Below are positions 33,994 to 42,588 of a stretch of DNA of 64,000 nucleotides, piece by piece. The notes under the pieces are model-generated. The model searched no databases. It was not told the DNA's origin and saw only the letters and a program-made list of their open reading frames with translations. Where the stretch lies: NCBI RefSeq assembly GCF_014197435.1, contig NZ_JACIFP010000001.1, positions 3,162,001 through 3,226,000 on the forward strand. Direction: 5' to 3'. Both the position numbers and the translations under genes were made by a program. The first letter of the stretch is position 1, and the number at the start of each line of letters is the position of its first letter. This DNA is from Gordonia humi (GTDB lineage: Bacteria > Actinomycetota > Actinomycetes > Mycobacteriales > Mycobacteriaceae).

Positions 33994-35046
33994 GTGACCG
34001 CCGATTCCACCGCGCCGCAGACCGACTTCGCGTCCGACAATTACGCGGGCACCCACCCCGAGGTCATGTCCGCGCTGGCCGAGGCCAATCGCGGCCGAGC
34101 CGTCGCCTACGGCGACGATCCGGTCACCGCTCGGCTGGCGACGACGATCACCGAGCACTTCGGCGAGCAGGCCCGCGCCTACCCCGTGTTCACCGGGACG
34201 GCGGCGAACGTTCTATCGCTCCAGGCGCTCCTGCCCCGGTGGGGCGCGGTGGTCACGGCGGCGACGGCGCACATCGTCACCGATGAGGGCGGCGCGCCCG
34301 AGCATGTCGCCGGACTCAAACTTCTTCCGGTCGATGCTCCGGACGGCCGGATCGGCCCGGAACTGATCGACGCGGCCGCCGCCGATCTGGGCGACCGGCA
34401 GCGAGCGCAGCCGGCCGCCGTGTCGATCACCCAGGCCACCGAGCTGGGCACCGTGTACTCCGCCGCGCAGATCCGCGCGGTCAGCGACGCGGCGCACGCC
34501 CACGGCATGCGGGTGCACATGGACGGGTCGCGACTGGCGAACGCGGCCGCACACCTGAACCTGCCGCTGCGCGCACTCACCGTCGACGTCGGTGTGGACG
34601 TGCTGAGTCTGGGCGGCACCAAGAACGGTGCGATGGGCGCCGAGGCCGTCGTCGTGCTGAATCCCGACGCCGTCTCCGGCGTCGAATACCTCCGCAAGTC
34701 GTCGGCGCAGCTGGCCTCCAAGATGCGGTTCCTGTCGGCCCAGCTCGTCGCCCTCTACGACGGCGACCTGTGGCTGCGCAACGCCGCGCACGCCAATGCG
34801 ATGGCCACCCGGTTCCGCACTCTGATCGAGGCGTCGGACTCCCCGATCGAAGTCACCCGGCCGACGCAGGCGAACGCGGTGTTCGCCGCCCTGCCCGCGG
34901 GCGTCGCCGACGCACTCCGGACCCGGTTCCGGTTCTACGACTGGAATCCGGCGACCGGCGAGGTCCGGTGGATGTTCGCCTTCGACACGACCGAAGCGGA
35001 TGTCGACGAGTTCGCCGCCGCGGTGGTCGGCGCTCTTCCTCGGTGA
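33994..35046 (+). CDS. ltaE: Low-specificity threonine aldolase
   Basis: A 350-residue PLP enzyme of the beta-eliminating-lyase/threonine-aldolase family, which cleaves threonine to glycine and acetaldehyde. Landmarks are FASDNYAGTHPEVMSAL at the start, FTGTAANVLSL (cofactor phosphate region), ITQATELGTVYS, MRVHMDGSRLANAAAHL with Asp177, and SLGGTKNG with the PLP Lys210. GTG at 33994 was chosen because it opens at the family N-terminus. Its stop overlaps the GTG of the LysE gene by four bases, so an amino-acid metabolism/export pair is likely. Confidence 0.88.
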   Translation: MTADSTAPQTDFASDNYAGTHPEVMSALAEANRGRAVAYGDDPVTARLATTITEHFGEQARAYPVFTGTAANVLSLQALLPRWGAVVTAATAHIVTDEGGAPEHVAGLKLLPVDAPDGRIGPELIDAAAADLGDRQRAQPAAVSITQATELGTVYSAAQIRAVSDAAHAHGMRVHMDGSRLANAAAHLNLPLRALTVDVGVDVLSLGGTKNGAMGAEAVVVLNPDAVSGVEYLRKSSAQLASKMRFLSAQLVALYDGDLWLRNAAHANAMATRFRTLIEASDSPIEVTRPTQANAVFAALPAGVADALRTRFRFYDWNPATGEVRWMFAFDTTEADVDEFAAAVVGALPR

Positions 35047-35669
35047 CCGTCTCCACGTGGTGGGCGCTTCTCGGCGCCTGCCTGCTGATCAGTCTGACGC
35101 CCGGCGCCGGTGCGGTGAACACGATGAACAACGCGCTCAACGTCGGTTTCCGGCGGTCGGTCTGGGGAATCCTCGGTCAACAGACCGCGCTGCTCGTCCA
35201 ACTCGTCGTGGTCGCCGCCGGCCTCGGCGTCGTCATCGCGAACTCTCCGACCGCATTCGACGTGATCCGCTACTGCGGTGCCGCGTACCTCGGCTACCTC
35301 GGTGTCCGCCGGATACTCGACGCCCCGGCCGACGCCGACGCCGACGACTCGGAGATCGCGCCGGCACGCGAGTCGGCGCGGTCGATGTTCGGTCGCGGCA
35401 TGTGGGTCAACCTGCTGAACCCCAAGGCCATCGTCTTCCTCCTCGCGTTCATCCCCGGATTCGTCGCCCCCGAACGCGACCCGTTCGTTCAGTACGGGCT
35501 GATCGCGCTCACGGTCGTCGCCGTCGACATCACGGTGATGTGACTGGTGTTCGCACTGCTCGGCCGGGGCTTCCATCGCCTCACCTCGACCCGGCGCGCC
35601 CGCCGTCGACTCGATGTCGTGTTCGGCCTGCTGTTCATCGGCGTCGGAGTGATGCTCGCACTGATGTGA
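35043..35669 (+). pseudogene. LysE-family amino-acid exporter interrupted by an in-frame TGA
   Basis: The first 166 codons encode a LysE-family exporter: LISLTPGAGAVNTMNNAL, AAYLGYLGVRRIL and NLLNPKAIVFLLAFIPGFV are diagnostic. A TGA at 35541-35543 cuts it within helix five. The same frame continues for 41 more codons as LVFALLGRGFHRLTST, then LDVVFGLLFIGVGVMLALM to TGA 35667. This is exactly the expected C-terminus. A Trp (TGG) to TGA change explains it best. It may be a genuine mutation or a sequencing error. It is coupled to the threonine aldolase gene by GTGA. Confidence 0.75.
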
Positions 35670-35765
35670 ACCGCGCCGCGGCGAACCGTGTCGTACGTCC
35701 GGATGGTCCAGTCCGAGCCCTGTGACAGAATGTGACCATACGGAACGCTGCGAACAGGGGGCAGA

Positions 35766-36302
35766 GTGCTCGGAATCGTCCTTCTCGTCATCGGCGTCGT
35801 CGGCCTCCTGCTGACGCTGCTGTCGCTGATCGGTTTCGAGTTCGCCTCCGTCGACGTCCACATCGGCGACTCCGGCGCCGGCCTCCTGTCGGTCACGACG
35901 CCGTTCTTCACCGGATTCGGGCTCCTCGCCGGCGGACTCATCGTGTTCGGGGACGTCAGCACGGTGGTGGCGCTCGGCGCGGGGGTCGCCGCCGGTGTGG
36001 TCCTCGCCGTCGCCGCGTTCGCGGTCCTCGGATACCTCGTCGGGTCCGAGGAGGAACTCCCCTCCTACGACCTCGTCGGCTCGACGGTCCGCATCGTCGA
36101 ACCCGTCAGCGGCGGCCGCTTCGGCACCGCCGAGGTCAGCACCCCGCTGGGCGCACGTCAGGTGACCGTCACCTCGGACGAGGCGTTCGCCCACAACGAT
36201 CGCGCGGTGATCGTGTCCAGGCTCGATCACCGCGACGGTTACTTCGTCTCGCCGTTGACCTTCGGCGAGACCACGCATCCAGAAGGGAATGATCACCCAT
36301 GA
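35766..36302 (+). CDS. NfeD-like membrane protein
   Basis: A 178-residue protein with three hydrophobic segments in the first 95 residues (about 1-20, 40-58, 62-92) and a C-terminal OB-fold domain (about 104-165: VGSTVRIVEPVSGGRFGTAEV, HNDRAVIVSR). This is the short NfeD type, partner of SPFH proteins in organising membrane microdomains. The GTG start has a G-rich ribosome-binding stretch upstream. The stop overlaps the flotillin start (ATGA), so they are translationally coupled, as in many bacteria. Confidence 0.85.
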   Translation: MLGIVLLVIGVVGLLLTLLSLIGFEFASVDVHIGDSGAGLLSVTTPFFTGFGLLAGGLIVFGDVSTVVALGAGVAAGVVLAVAAFAVLGYLVGSEEELPSYDLVGSTVRIVEPVSGGRFGTAEVSTPLGARQVTVTSDEAFAHNDRAVIVSRLDHRDGYFVSPLTFGETTHPEGNDHP

Positions 36303-37558
36303 CCGCGATCATCACGGCCGTAGTCGTCGTCGCAGTCCTGCTTGTGCTCGTCGTGCTCCTCCTGCTGTCCCGCTATCGCGTGCCGGGCGCCGAAGAGGCG
36401 TTCATCGTCACCGGAACCGGCAAGGGACATCAGGGCAAGGTGTACCGCGGCACGGGGACGTTCGTGCTGCCGGTCGTGCAGCGCGCGACCCGCGTCCAGC
36501 TGTCGTCGATCAAGGCGGACCTGGACACCTCGACTCCCGCGAACGACGGAATCGAGCTCAAGGTCCGCGGCGTCGCCGTGGTCAAGGTCGGCGACACCCC
36601 GGAGGACATCCTCAAGGCCGGTCCCCGCTTCGGCGACGACCTGAATCGCGTCAAGACACTCGTCACCGAGCAGCTCTCCGGTGAACTCCGTTCGATCGTC
36701 GGCACGATGACCGCCAAGAGCATCCTCGTCGACCGCCAGCAGCTCGTCGATCAGGTGGCCCAGTCGATCAAGGAGATCCTGGCCAATCAGGGTCTGCTGC
36801 TCGACAGCTTCTCGATCAACGACGTCCAGGACTCCGACGGCCAGTACTTCAGCGACCTCGCCGCCAAGGAGCGGTCGGATCAGGCGGCCATCGCCGCGCA
36901 GTCGCGGGCCGAGGCGCACCGAGTCGCCGAGCAGAGTCGCATCGCGAACGAGCAGGCGATCATCGAGCAACAGCGCGAACTCGACATCCAGCGCGAGGCG
37001 GCCCGCCAGGCCACCGACCGCGCGGCCGCCGAGGCAGACGCCGTGCGTCCGCTCGTCGAGGCCGAACGACGCCGTATCCAGGTGGAGAAGGACAACGAGG
37101 TCGCCGAGCAGAACGCGCGTCTGCGCGACACTCAGCTCGACGCCGAGGTCCGTCGTCCCGCCGAGGCCGATCTGTACGCGGCCCAGCAGCGCGCCGAGGC
37201 GCGCAAGGCCGAGATCACCGCCGAGGCCGAGGCCAAGGCCGCGGGCATCCGCATCACCGGTGAGGCCGAGGCCGAGGCCCTCGAGAAGCGTGCCGACGCG
37301 CTCGGCAAGCTCGACAAGGTCGGCCAGCTCGAACTGGTCCTGACCAAGCTGCCCGACATCGTCAGCGCCGCGGCCCAGCCGCTGACCGACTCGAACATCA
37401 CCCTGGTCGGCGACTCGGTGAGCCCGCTCACCCAGAGCGCCGGGACCGGCGTCGCGAGCACCCTCGAGGTGATCCGATCGACCACCGGCATCGACGTCGC
37501 GGGCATGCTCGCCAACCTCGGCGAGTCCAGGGCCGACGACGGGAGCGCCGAGGGCTGA
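36299..37558 (+). CDS. Flotillin-like SPFH-domain protein
   Basis: A 419-residue protein. An N-terminal membrane helix (about 5-24) is followed by the SPFH domain (about 28-185, with GVAVVKVGDTPEDIL and SGELRSIVGTMTAKSIL). A long Ala/Glu/Arg-rich coiled coil (about 190-345, EAEAKAAGIRITGEAEAEALEKRA) is typical of flotillins. A short tail ends in the IRSTTGIDVAGMLANLG region. It forms oligomeric scaffolds at the inner membrane, helped by NfeD. The gene is the last of the pair. Confidence 0.9.
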   Translation: MTAIITAVVVVAVLLVLVVLLLLSRYRVPGAEEAFIVTGTGKGHQGKVYRGTGTFVLPVVQRATRVQLSSIKADLDTSTPANDGIELKVRGVAVVKVGDTPEDILKAGPRFGDDLNRVKTLVTEQLSGELRSIVGTMTAKSILVDRQQLVDQVAQSIKEILANQGLLLDSFSINDVQDSDGQYFSDLAAKERSDQAAIAAQSRAEAHRVAEQSRIANEQAIIEQQRELDIQREAARQATDRAAAEADAVRPLVEAERRRIQVEKDNEVAEQNARLRDTQLDAEVRRPAEADLYAAQQRAEARKAEITAEAEAKAAGIRITGEAEAEALEKRADALGKLDKVGQLELVLTKLPDIVSAAAQPLTDSNITLVGDSVSPLTQSAGTGVASTLEVIRSTTGIDVAGMLANLGESRADDGSAEG

Positions 37559-37610
37559 CCCGCCGCGGACGAGTGCCGCGGCCGAGCCACGCCTGATCTA
37601 CGGTGGAGGC

Positions 37611-38072
37611 ATGCCGACACCCCGCGTGAAACTCGACAAGCAGAATCCGGATGTCTACGCGCGGCTCGTGGCCGTGTCCACGGCGGTCAAGGCGGCCGCG
37701 GACACGGCCGGTCTGCCCCGGATCGTGATCGAACTCGTCAACGTGCGGTGCTCGCAGATCAACGGCTGCGCGTTCTGCCTCAGCCTGCACCATGCCGATG
37801 CGATCGGTGCGGGCGCCACCGAACAGCAGATCGTCGTCCTCCCCGCCTGGCGCGAGGCGCGGAACCTGTACGACGACCAGATCTGCGCCGCGCTCGAACT
37901 CGCCGAAGCGGTGACCGAGCTCCCCGGTCACCACGACATGGACTGCGCGTACGAGCGCGCCGCCGACATCCTCGACGCCGCGCAGATCGGCGCCGTCGAA
38001 TGGGCGGCGCTCACGATCAACGCCTTCAACCGGCTGTCGATCATGAGCGAGTACCACGTCCGCCCCCGCTGA
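37611..38072 (+). CDS. Carboxymuconolactone-decarboxylase/AhpD-like protein
   Basis: A 153-residue helical protein with the AhpD-core signature EL..VRCSQINGCAFCLSLHHADA: Glu41, Cys53, Cys56 and His60 form the CxxC-H redox site of AhpD-type peroxidases. The rest (ILDAAQIGAVEWAALTINAFNRLSIMSEYHV) is the family C-terminus. It probably reduces peroxides or protects against them, using a thiol relay. It stands alone, convergent with the GNAT gene. Confidence 0.88.
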   Translation: MPTPRVKLDKQNPDVYARLVAVSTAVKAAADTAGLPRIVIELVNVRCSQINGCAFCLSLHHADAIGAGATEQQIVVLPAWREARNLYDDQICAALELAEAVTELPGHHDMDCAYERAADILDAAQIGAVEWAALTINAFNRLSIMSEYHVRPR

Positions 38073-38089
38073 GGGCGTCGAGTCCGGCG

Positions 38090-38422
38090 TCAGCGCGAGG
38101 CGAGGAACGCGAGGATCTCCGGGGTCACGGGGTCGACGATGTCGGCGACGTCGTCGTGCTTGGACACGTAGTGCGCGACCAGCGGGCACACCGGGACCAC
38201 GCGCTGTCCGGCGGCGCGAGTGTCGGCCAGCGCCTCACGGACGAGGATCGAACTCAGACCGCGGCCGGAGAACTCGTCATCGAGTTCGGTGTGCGGGAAG
38301 ATCCGCTGCGCCCCGCGGTCGACGAACTGGGTGAAGCCCGCGAGCTCACCGCCGACGGTGATGTCGTAGCGGCCCGCCGCGTCGTTGCGCGCGACGTCGA
38401 TCTGTTCGGTGTCCTCGCTCAT
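38090..38422 (-). CDS. Small GNAT-type N-acetyltransferase (YjdJ-like)
   Basis: A 110-residue protein of the minimal GNAT family (Gtn-type, COG2388). RIFPHTELDDEFSGRGLSSILVREAL has the acetyl-CoA-binding G-x-G-x2 variant (SGRGLSS), and VVPVCPLVAHYVSKH the C-terminal beta bulge. AAGGAG precedes the ATG at 38422. It is the last gene of a four-gene coupled string (VOC, LON domain, pirin, GNAT); its ATG shares four bases with the pirin stop. The substrate is unknown. Confidence 0.85.
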   Translation of the reverse strand: MSEDTEQIDVARNDAAGRYDITVGGELAGFTQFVDRGAQRIFPHTELDDEFSGRGLSSILVREALADTRAAGQRVVPVCPLVAHYVSKHDDVADIVDPVTPEILAFLASR

Positions 38423-39402
38423 CGTCCTGGTCTCCTTCTCGGCTTCAGCCGACTGTTGGGCAGTGGCGGTGCGGGGATCCGTTGATCCGGTCCCCAACCG
38501 TCCACAGTTCCGAAACGCGATGCGCCGCTCTCCCATTCCGTGCGGAATCCGGCGATCTCATCGTGGTCGCGGCCCACGAAGTTCCACCACATGACGATGT
38601 CCTCCTCGAACGGCTCACCGCCGAGCAGGATCAGTCGTGCCGGTCGATCGGTGGGGTTGTCCAGGGTCAGCGTGCTCGCGCCGGTTCCGACGTACGCCAG
38701 GCTCGCGTGGCCGATCTCGACGCCCGCCACGATCAGGCGGTCGGTGTCGACCACCACGCCGTGTTCGTACGTCGGGTTCACCGCGAGGTCGACCCGGGCG
38801 CCGGGGTCGAGGATCAGTTGGGCGCCGAGCAGCGGGGTCGCCGTCACGACCGGCGACGCGGATCCGCCGAGTTCGCCGATGAACACGCGCATGCGCCCGA
38901 CGGCGGTCCCGTCGGCGGTCAGCGCGACTTCGCCGGGCGCGTGGTGCTGGAAGCCGTGCGGATCGTCGCGGACACCGTCGGGCAGGGCGAGCCACAGCTG
39001 CATGCCGTGCAGCACGTCGGTGGCCGTGGTGGAGACCTCCGAATGGCTGATCCCGTGTCCGGCCGACATCAGGTTCACCTCGCCGGGCAGCACCATCGCG
39101 TGCACGCCCGCACTGTCGCGATGCTCGATCTCGCCCTCGAACAGCCAGCTGACCGTCTGCAGCCCGGTGTGCGGGTGCGGCAGGACGTTCATGCCGCCGC
39201 TGGAGGAGACCGGCTCGGGTCCGTAATGGTCGGCGAAACACCACGCGCCGATCATCGAGCGGGAATGCGTCGGGAGGGTCCGCCGAACCAGCATCGCGCG
39301 GATGCCGCCGAGCGGAACTTCACGGGGCTCGACCACCTCGACTCCGGTCGCCGACGTCGCCGAGCAACCGATCTCGACGGGCTGCGCTTCGAGATTGCTC
39401 AT
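38419..39402 (-). CDS. Pirin-family bicupin protein
   Basis: A 327-residue protein of the pirin family. The N-terminal cupin has the metal-site motif MNVLPHPHTGLQTVSWLFEGEIEHRDS (two His, one Glu), SAGHGISHSE and the second-domain LGAQLILDPGARVDLAVNP. Pirins bind iron; some act as quercetinase-like dioxygenases or redox-dependent regulators. The C-terminus has the LLGGEPFEEDIVMWWNFVGRDHDEI pattern common in the family. It is coupled to the GNAT gene (ATGA); 28 bases separate it from the LON-domain gene. Confidence 0.9.
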   Translation of the reverse strand: MSNLEAQPVEIGCSATSATGVEVVEPREVPLGGIRAMLVRRTLPTHSRSMIGAWCFADHYGPEPVSSSGGMNVLPHPHTGLQTVSWLFEGEIEHRDSAGVHAMVLPGEVNLMSAGHGISHSEVSTTATDVLHGMQLWLALPDGVRDDPHGFQHHAPGEVALTADGTAVGRMRVFIGELGGSASPVVTATPLLGAQLILDPGARVDLAVNPTYEHGVVVDTDRLIVAGVEIGHASLAYVGTGASTLTLDNPTDRPARLILLGGEPFEEDIVMWWNFVGRDHDEIAGFRTEWESGASRFGTVDGWGPDQRIPAPPLPNSRLKPRRRPGR

Positions 39403-39430
39403 GGCGACGAGGATAGCGCCCTCGCCGGGT

Positions 39431-40060
39431 TCAGGCCTGCAGGCGGAATCGCAGTGCGGCGACGAGGTCGTCCACCGCCGATGCGAGCACGTCGACGCGG
39501 GCGGCCGCGTCGGGGGCGACGAGTGCGCGATGGCGGTCGGCCGCGCCCAGCGGGAGATCGGAGGCGGCCCGGAAACTGGCGGCGGTGGCGTCGTCGCCCG
39601 CGTAGTCGACCGGCTCGGCGAGCTGCGAGGCGATCCACCGCAGCTGTCGGTCGCGGCGCCCGCCCTGTCCGCACAGCAGCTGCAGTTCGGCCCGCTTCTC
39701 GAGCAGCGGGTCCCAGTCCGGTTCGTCGCCCGCCGCATCCGGCGCCATCCGAGTACGGGCGCGCGGATACGGGTCGTCGGGCAGCCATTCGTCGACGACG
39801 ATCCGCGCCGTTCCGCGACACGCCAGCGAGTACTGGCGCGGTCCGCTCTCGGCCCACTGCTCGACGCGCGCCAGCGTGCCGACATGCTCGCGGTCGTCGC
39901 CGCCCCCGACTTCGGATCCGCGTTGGATGAGGACGACGCCGAACGTCGAGTCGCCGACGAGGACGTCGTCGAGCATCGTCGCGTACCGGGGTTCGAAGAT
40001 GCGCAGGGGCAGCGCCTCACCCGGCAGAAGGACCGAGCCGAGCGGGAACATCGGAGTCAT
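39431..40060 (-). CDS. LON substrate-binding-domain protein
   Basis: A 209-residue protein consisting only of the N-terminal LON (PUA-like) domain: MFPLGSVLLPGEALPLRIFEPRYATMLDDVL and FGVVLIQRGSEVGGG are diagnostic. A helical C-terminal part follows. It has no ATPase or protease domain. Stand-alone LON-domain proteins are widespread in actinobacteria and of unproven function; recognition of peptides or a protein partner is inferred. The ATG overlaps the stop of the VOC gene (ATGA). Confidence 0.88.
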   Translation of the reverse strand: MTPMFPLGSVLLPGEALPLRIFEPRYATMLDDVLVGDSTFGVVLIQRGSEVGGGDDREHVGTLARVEQWAESGPRQYSLACRGTARIVVDEWLPDDPYPRARTRMAPDAAGDEPDWDPLLEKRAELQLLCGQGGRRDRQLRWIASQLAEPVDYAGDDATAASFRAASDLPLGAADRHRALVAPDAAARVDVLASAVDDLVAALRFRLQA

Positions 40061-40761
40061 CGCCGCGCCCCGCTCGGTGCGGCACCCTGCTCGATGAGCA
40101 GGGTCGGTGTTCCGAACGCACGGTCGCGCACCGTGCACACCCGGGTGCCCGGCTTCCGACCGGCCCGCACGTCACCGGCGTCCAGTCCCGCGTCGACCAG
40201 GTTCCGTCGATCGGCGTCGATGTCGGCGGACAGCCAGGCGATCCCGGCGAACCGATCGCGCTCGGCCATCGCGGGACCCGCGACCACTTCGACGATCACG
40301 GTCGCCGTACGGAAGAACAGCTGGGTCACATCGTCGTCCAACGCCCGCGCGCGACGCAGGCTCATCCCGAGCCGGCCCGCGTAGAGTGCGATCGCCGCGT
40401 CGGCGTCCGGGTGGGTCAGCAGGACGTGATCGATCCGGCGGGCGGCCGCATCGTCGGAGGTCACCGAGGTGATGCCGATCGGCGCACATCCGATGTCCGC
40501 CGACCTCTCGTCCCGATCGACGACGTCGAGCCCGCGACGGCGCAGTTGCACCCGTGCCTCGGGCAGGTCGGCGACCGCGAAGTCGACGTGCGGGTCGTCG
40601 GCGGTCCCGAACTCGACGACGCCGTTGCCCGCTGTCGCGCGTGTCGCTCCTGCCCGCCCGCCGACGAGGATCCGGTAGGCCGCGGCCGACGCGACCGGAT
40701 CGGTGACGGGCAGGATCAGTCGGACGTCGGAGACTGCGATCGGATCGCGCGGGATGCTCAC
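40057..40761 (-). CDS. VOC/glyoxalase-superfamily protein
   Basis: A 234-residue protein with two vicinal-oxygen-chelate half-modules: the first at about 10-75 (LILPVTDPVASAAAYRILVGG) and the second at about 110-230 (IDHVLLTHPDADAAIALYAGRLGMSLRR, then LFFRTATVIVEVVAG and TLLIEQG). The spacing matches fosfomycin-resistance/glyoxalase-like or 4-hydroxyphenylpyruvate dioxygenase-like folds. His and Glu metal ligands are present, but the reaction cannot be named. It starts at a GTG and is the first gene of the coupled VOC-LON-pirin-GNAT string. Confidence 0.8.
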   Translation of the reverse strand: MSIPRDPIAVSDVRLILPVTDPVASAAAYRILVGGRAGATRATAGNGVVEFGTADDPHVDFAVADLPEARVQLRRRGLDVVDRDERSADIGCAPIGITSVTSDDAAARRIDHVLLTHPDADAAIALYAGRLGMSLRRARALDDDVTQLFFRTATVIVEVVAGPAMAERDRFAGIAWLSADIDADRRNLVDAGLDAGDVRAGRKPGTRVCTVRDRAFGTPTLLIEQGAAPSGARR

Positions 40762-40848
40762 CAGCCCATCGTGACACAGCCGCGCGCGACCTCGACACGG
40801 GCGAACGGTAAGTTGGACGATCGGGGTGGAGGAGCGAAGGAGACCGCA

Positions 40849-42561
40849 GTGCCCGCCGACGAGGCAGTCGAAGTCGACACCGACGAGTCGTCGCCGACCC
40901 CGCCGCGGCCGCACCTCTCGCGGTGGATCACCGCCTACCGCAAGCACCTGTCGTTCACCGGGGCGTGTCTGGCCACCGTCTTCTTCTGGTTCTCGGTGAC
41001 GCCGTCGTTGCTTCCGCGCGGACCGCTGTTCCAGGGCATCGTCGGAGCGTGCGCCGCGGCCGTCGGCTACTGCCTCGGAGTGTTCTGCTCGTGGCTGGCC
41101 CGCTACCTGGTGTCACGGACGCGGCCGTGGCGGCATCCGCCCGCCGCGGCATGGATCGGACTCGGCGTGGTCGGCGCCGTCGTGACCTCGGTGATGCTGT
41201 ACTTCTTCTCCGTCTGGCAGGACGAACTGCGCGACATGATGGGCGTGCAGCGCTTGGCGTGGACCGCCTATCCGGAGATCCTCTCGATCGCCGTCGGCGT
41301 GTTCGCGCTGATCCTCGTGGTCGGTCAGGCGTGGGGCGCTCTGGTGCGGCTGCTCTCGCGCAGGCTGGCGCGCGTGGTTCCGCCGCGGATCTCCGCCGGC
41401 GTATCGACCCTCGCGGTGATCCTGGTGAGCGTGTTCTTCATCAACGGCGTCCTGTCGCCCTATGTGATGGACGGTCTGAACTCGACGTTCGCCGCGGTCA
41501 ACGAGGAGTCGACGCCCGATTCGGCACCACCGGAGTCCTCGCTCAAGTCCGGCGGTCCGGGTTCGCTGGTCAGTTGGGCGAGCCTGGGGCGGATGGGGCG
41601 GGCGTTCGTCTCCACGGGACCGTCGCGGCGCGACGTGGCCGCGTTCACCGGTCGGCGGGCGAAGGAGCCGATCCGGGTGTACGTCGGCGTCGATTCGGCG
41701 CCGGACATCGACACCGCCGCCGACCTCGCCGTCCGGGAACTGGTCCGGACCGGTGCGTTCGACCGCAAGCTGATCGGGATCGCGTCGGCGACGGGTACCG
41801 GGTGGGTCAACCGTGCCAACCCGGACACGCTCGAGTACATGTACGGCGGGGACACCGCGACGGTGTCGATGCAGTACTCGACCCTGCCGAGCTGGTTGTC
41901 GTTCGTGGTCGATCAGGAACGCGCTCGACAGGCCGGACGCGCCCTGTTCGAAGCCGTCGACAAGCTCGTCCGCGCGATCCCGGAGGCCAGGCGGCCGATG
42001 ATCGTCGTCTACGGCGAGAGTCTGGGCACGTTCGCGGCCGAGTCGCCCTTCGGTTCGATACCGACGATGGCGGCGCGCACCGACGGCGCACTGCTGACCG
42101 GGCCGACGTTCAGCAACACTCTCTGGCACGACACGACGAACAATCGAGATCGCGGATCTCCCGCCTACCTTCCCGTCTACGAGGACGGCGGTCAGGTCCG
42201 GTTCATCACCGATCCGGCCGACCTCGATCGGCCCGCCGACGCGCCGTGGCCCAAGACCCGCATCGTCTACCTGCAGCACGCGTCCGATCCGATCGCCTGG
42301 TGGTCGCCCGAACTCGTTCTGGGCAAGCCGGACTGGCTGTCCGAGGCGCGCGGGCCCGATGTGCTCGACGCCACCGAGTGGATTCCGTTCGTCACATTCC
42401 TCCAGGTACTGGCCGACATGGCCGTCGCCGCCGACGTCCCCGACGGTCACGGCCACAACTATCTGGCGGCCATTCCGAAGGCCTGGGACCGCATCCTGGA
42501 ACCGCCCGGGTGGACCGACGCCGACACCGATCGGCTGCTCCCCCGGCTGACGCGCGACTGA
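40849..42561 (+). CDS. Membrane-bound alpha/beta hydrolase (Abhydrolase_9 family)
   Basis: A 570-residue protein with about five helices in the first 215 residues (TGACLATVFFWFSVTPSLLPRG is diagnostic of this family) and a soluble hydrolase domain (about 270-560). Key stretches are RVYVGVDSAPDIDTAADLAVREL, the nucleophile region IVVYGESLGTFAAE, and YLQHASDPIAWWSPELV with a late GHGHNY His. It is frequent in mycolic-acid bacteria and may act on lipids or the envelope; no substrate is proven. AAGGAG precedes the GTG at 40849. It is monocistronic or followed by the crotonase gene. Confidence 0.88.
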   Translation: MPADEAVEVDTDESSPTPPRPHLSRWITAYRKHLSFTGACLATVFFWFSVTPSLLPRGPLFQGIVGACAAAVGYCLGVFCSWLARYLVSRTRPWRHPPAAAWIGLGVVGAVVTSVMLYFFSVWQDELRDMMGVQRLAWTAYPEILSIAVGVFALILVVGQAWGALVRLLSRRLARVVPPRISAGVSTLAVILVSVFFINGVLSPYVMDGLNSTFAAVNEESTPDSAPPESSLKSGGPGSLVSWASLGRMGRAFVSTGPSRRDVAAFTGRRAKEPIRVYVGVDSAPDIDTAADLAVRELVRTGAFDRKLIGIASATGTGWVNRANPDTLEYMYGGDTATVSMQYSTLPSWLSFVVDQERARQAGRALFEAVDKLVRAIPEARRPMIVVYGESLGTFAAESPFGSIPTMAARTDGALLTGPTFSNTLWHDTTNNRDRGSPAYLPVYEDGGQVRFITDPADLDRPADAPWPKTRIVYLQHASDPIAWWSPELVLGKPDWLSEARGPDVLDATEWIPFVTFLQVLADMAVAADVPDGHGHNYLAAIPKAWDRILEPPGWTDADTDRLLPRLTRD

Positions 42562-42588
42562 TCGCTACCAGCGGGTAACCTTCGTTCC

